60,552 nucleotides of DNA, from positions 1-60,552 of the forward strand of contig CAJUMU010000011.1 in the NCBI GenBank assembly GCA_910587675.1. Reading direction: 5' to 3'. Position numbers and translations under genes: made by a program. This document shows, piece after piece, positions 60,317 to 60,552 of this stretch. Each line of letters opens with the position of its first letter. Within the stretch, counting starts at the first letter, position 1. This DNA comes from an uncultured Alistipes sp. GTDB taxonomy: Bacteria > Bacteroidota > Bacteroidia > Bacteroidales > Rikenellaceae. Under the pieces are notes generated by a model. It searched no databases. It was not told where the DNA came from and worked only from the letters and a program-made list of their open reading frames with translations.

Positions 60317-60552
60317 CCAACCGACGCCAAGCCGAGGGCAATCATGCTTGCATGAATTGCCGAGGCGCGAAGGAGGAAAACAAGCGCAGCGCAGTTAAAA
60401 CCCGCCGCGCTGAAACGATTTCGGGATCGGTCTCGCGACTGCGCTAAATCGGATGCCTTCGGCACTTTTGAAGCAATCAAAAGTTCGCTTCGCAGACGTT
60501 TTCTCGCCTCGGCATAGCTCGAACAAGTTCGGCTCTGCACTCGGCTTATCGA
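60317..60552. repeat. Repeat-like intergenic DNA reaching the window edge
   Basis: Full of short palindromic words (CTTGCATGAATTGCCGAGGCG, GCTCGAACAAGTTCGGC, CTTTTGAAGCAATCAAAAG). No gene is seen; one 83-codon minus-strand frame (60289-60540) reads like translated repeat. The CTCGGCATAGCTCGAACAAG type of sequence is common as intergenic repeat in Bacteroidales genomes. Confidence 0.5.

Noticed and set aside
60289..60540. 83-codon minus-strand frame at the right edge
   Set aside because: Located in palindromic repeat DNA; serine/arginine-rich, no recognisable features.

Overview
The window looks like chromosomal DNA of a GC-rich member of the Bacteroidales, most likely a gut Rikenellaceae/Alistipes-type organism. 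The evidence is promoter boxes of the Bacteroidetes type (TTTG, 19-20 bp, TAnnTTTG) in front of many genes, near absence of Shine-Dalgarno sequences, an ExbB-ExbD-ExbD energising operon, secreted host-glycan hydrolases (GH20, GH29), a DPP-IV, a 2-oxoacid:ferredoxin oxidoreductase, PFL and the futalosine menaquinone enzyme MqnE. The genus is an inference; the phylum is well supported.

Layout. 1-1000: gene-poor, partly repeat-derived. 1009-7640: galE, an outer-membrane barrel, tRNA-Cys, a tight dprA / M50-like membrane protein / TatD operon, and a type I asparaginase. 7947-10237: exbB, small membrane protein, exbD, exbD. 10732-12180: AraC regulator, a strong small-RNA candidate with its own promoter and terminator, tRNA-Thr. 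12438-18338: TPR-like protein, esterase, a GT2/ECF-sigma pair (minus), then a second ECF sigma / anti-sigma-like / barrel / DUF4252 operon (plus). 18698-21838: a lipoprotein gene split by a frameshift in an A8 run, a META protein, GT9 and DUF4254. 21911-29555: LysM glucosaminidase, a conserved unknown, DPP-IV, GH20 and GH29. 29560-38801: a minus-strand block ygiQ / R-M system / rluD / PASTA / mqnE / LptG-like / tgt. 39242-48823: korB, korA, DMT permease, an S24 repressor facing a small gene plus an orphan phage terminase, then pflB-pflA. 48977-53379: tRNA-Leu, a lipoprotein with a TetR-type operator, tetR, tRNA-Ser, HU, a YiiX-like lipoprotein and a GH5. 53710-60071: clpB, an acyl-CoA/ACP:amino-acid transferase (possible sulfonolipid first enzyme), pyrH, tlpA, frr. 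60072-60552: repeats.

Accessory elements worth attention: (i) an AT-rich type II restriction-modification cassette inserted seamlessly between rluD and ygiQ and bounded by an 11-bp perfect inverted repeat; (ii) a family of four ~95-bp intergenic elements whose terminal hairpins differ in sequence but keep pairing; (iii) the small RNA at about 11807-11893; (iv) a lone repressor/small protein/terminase module without other phage genes; (v) a TetR-type operator that covers the -33 box of a lipoprotein promoter; (vi) a TGT enzyme lacking the usual zinc cysteines. All functional names rest on reading motifs and family resemblance by eye; no database search was possible.
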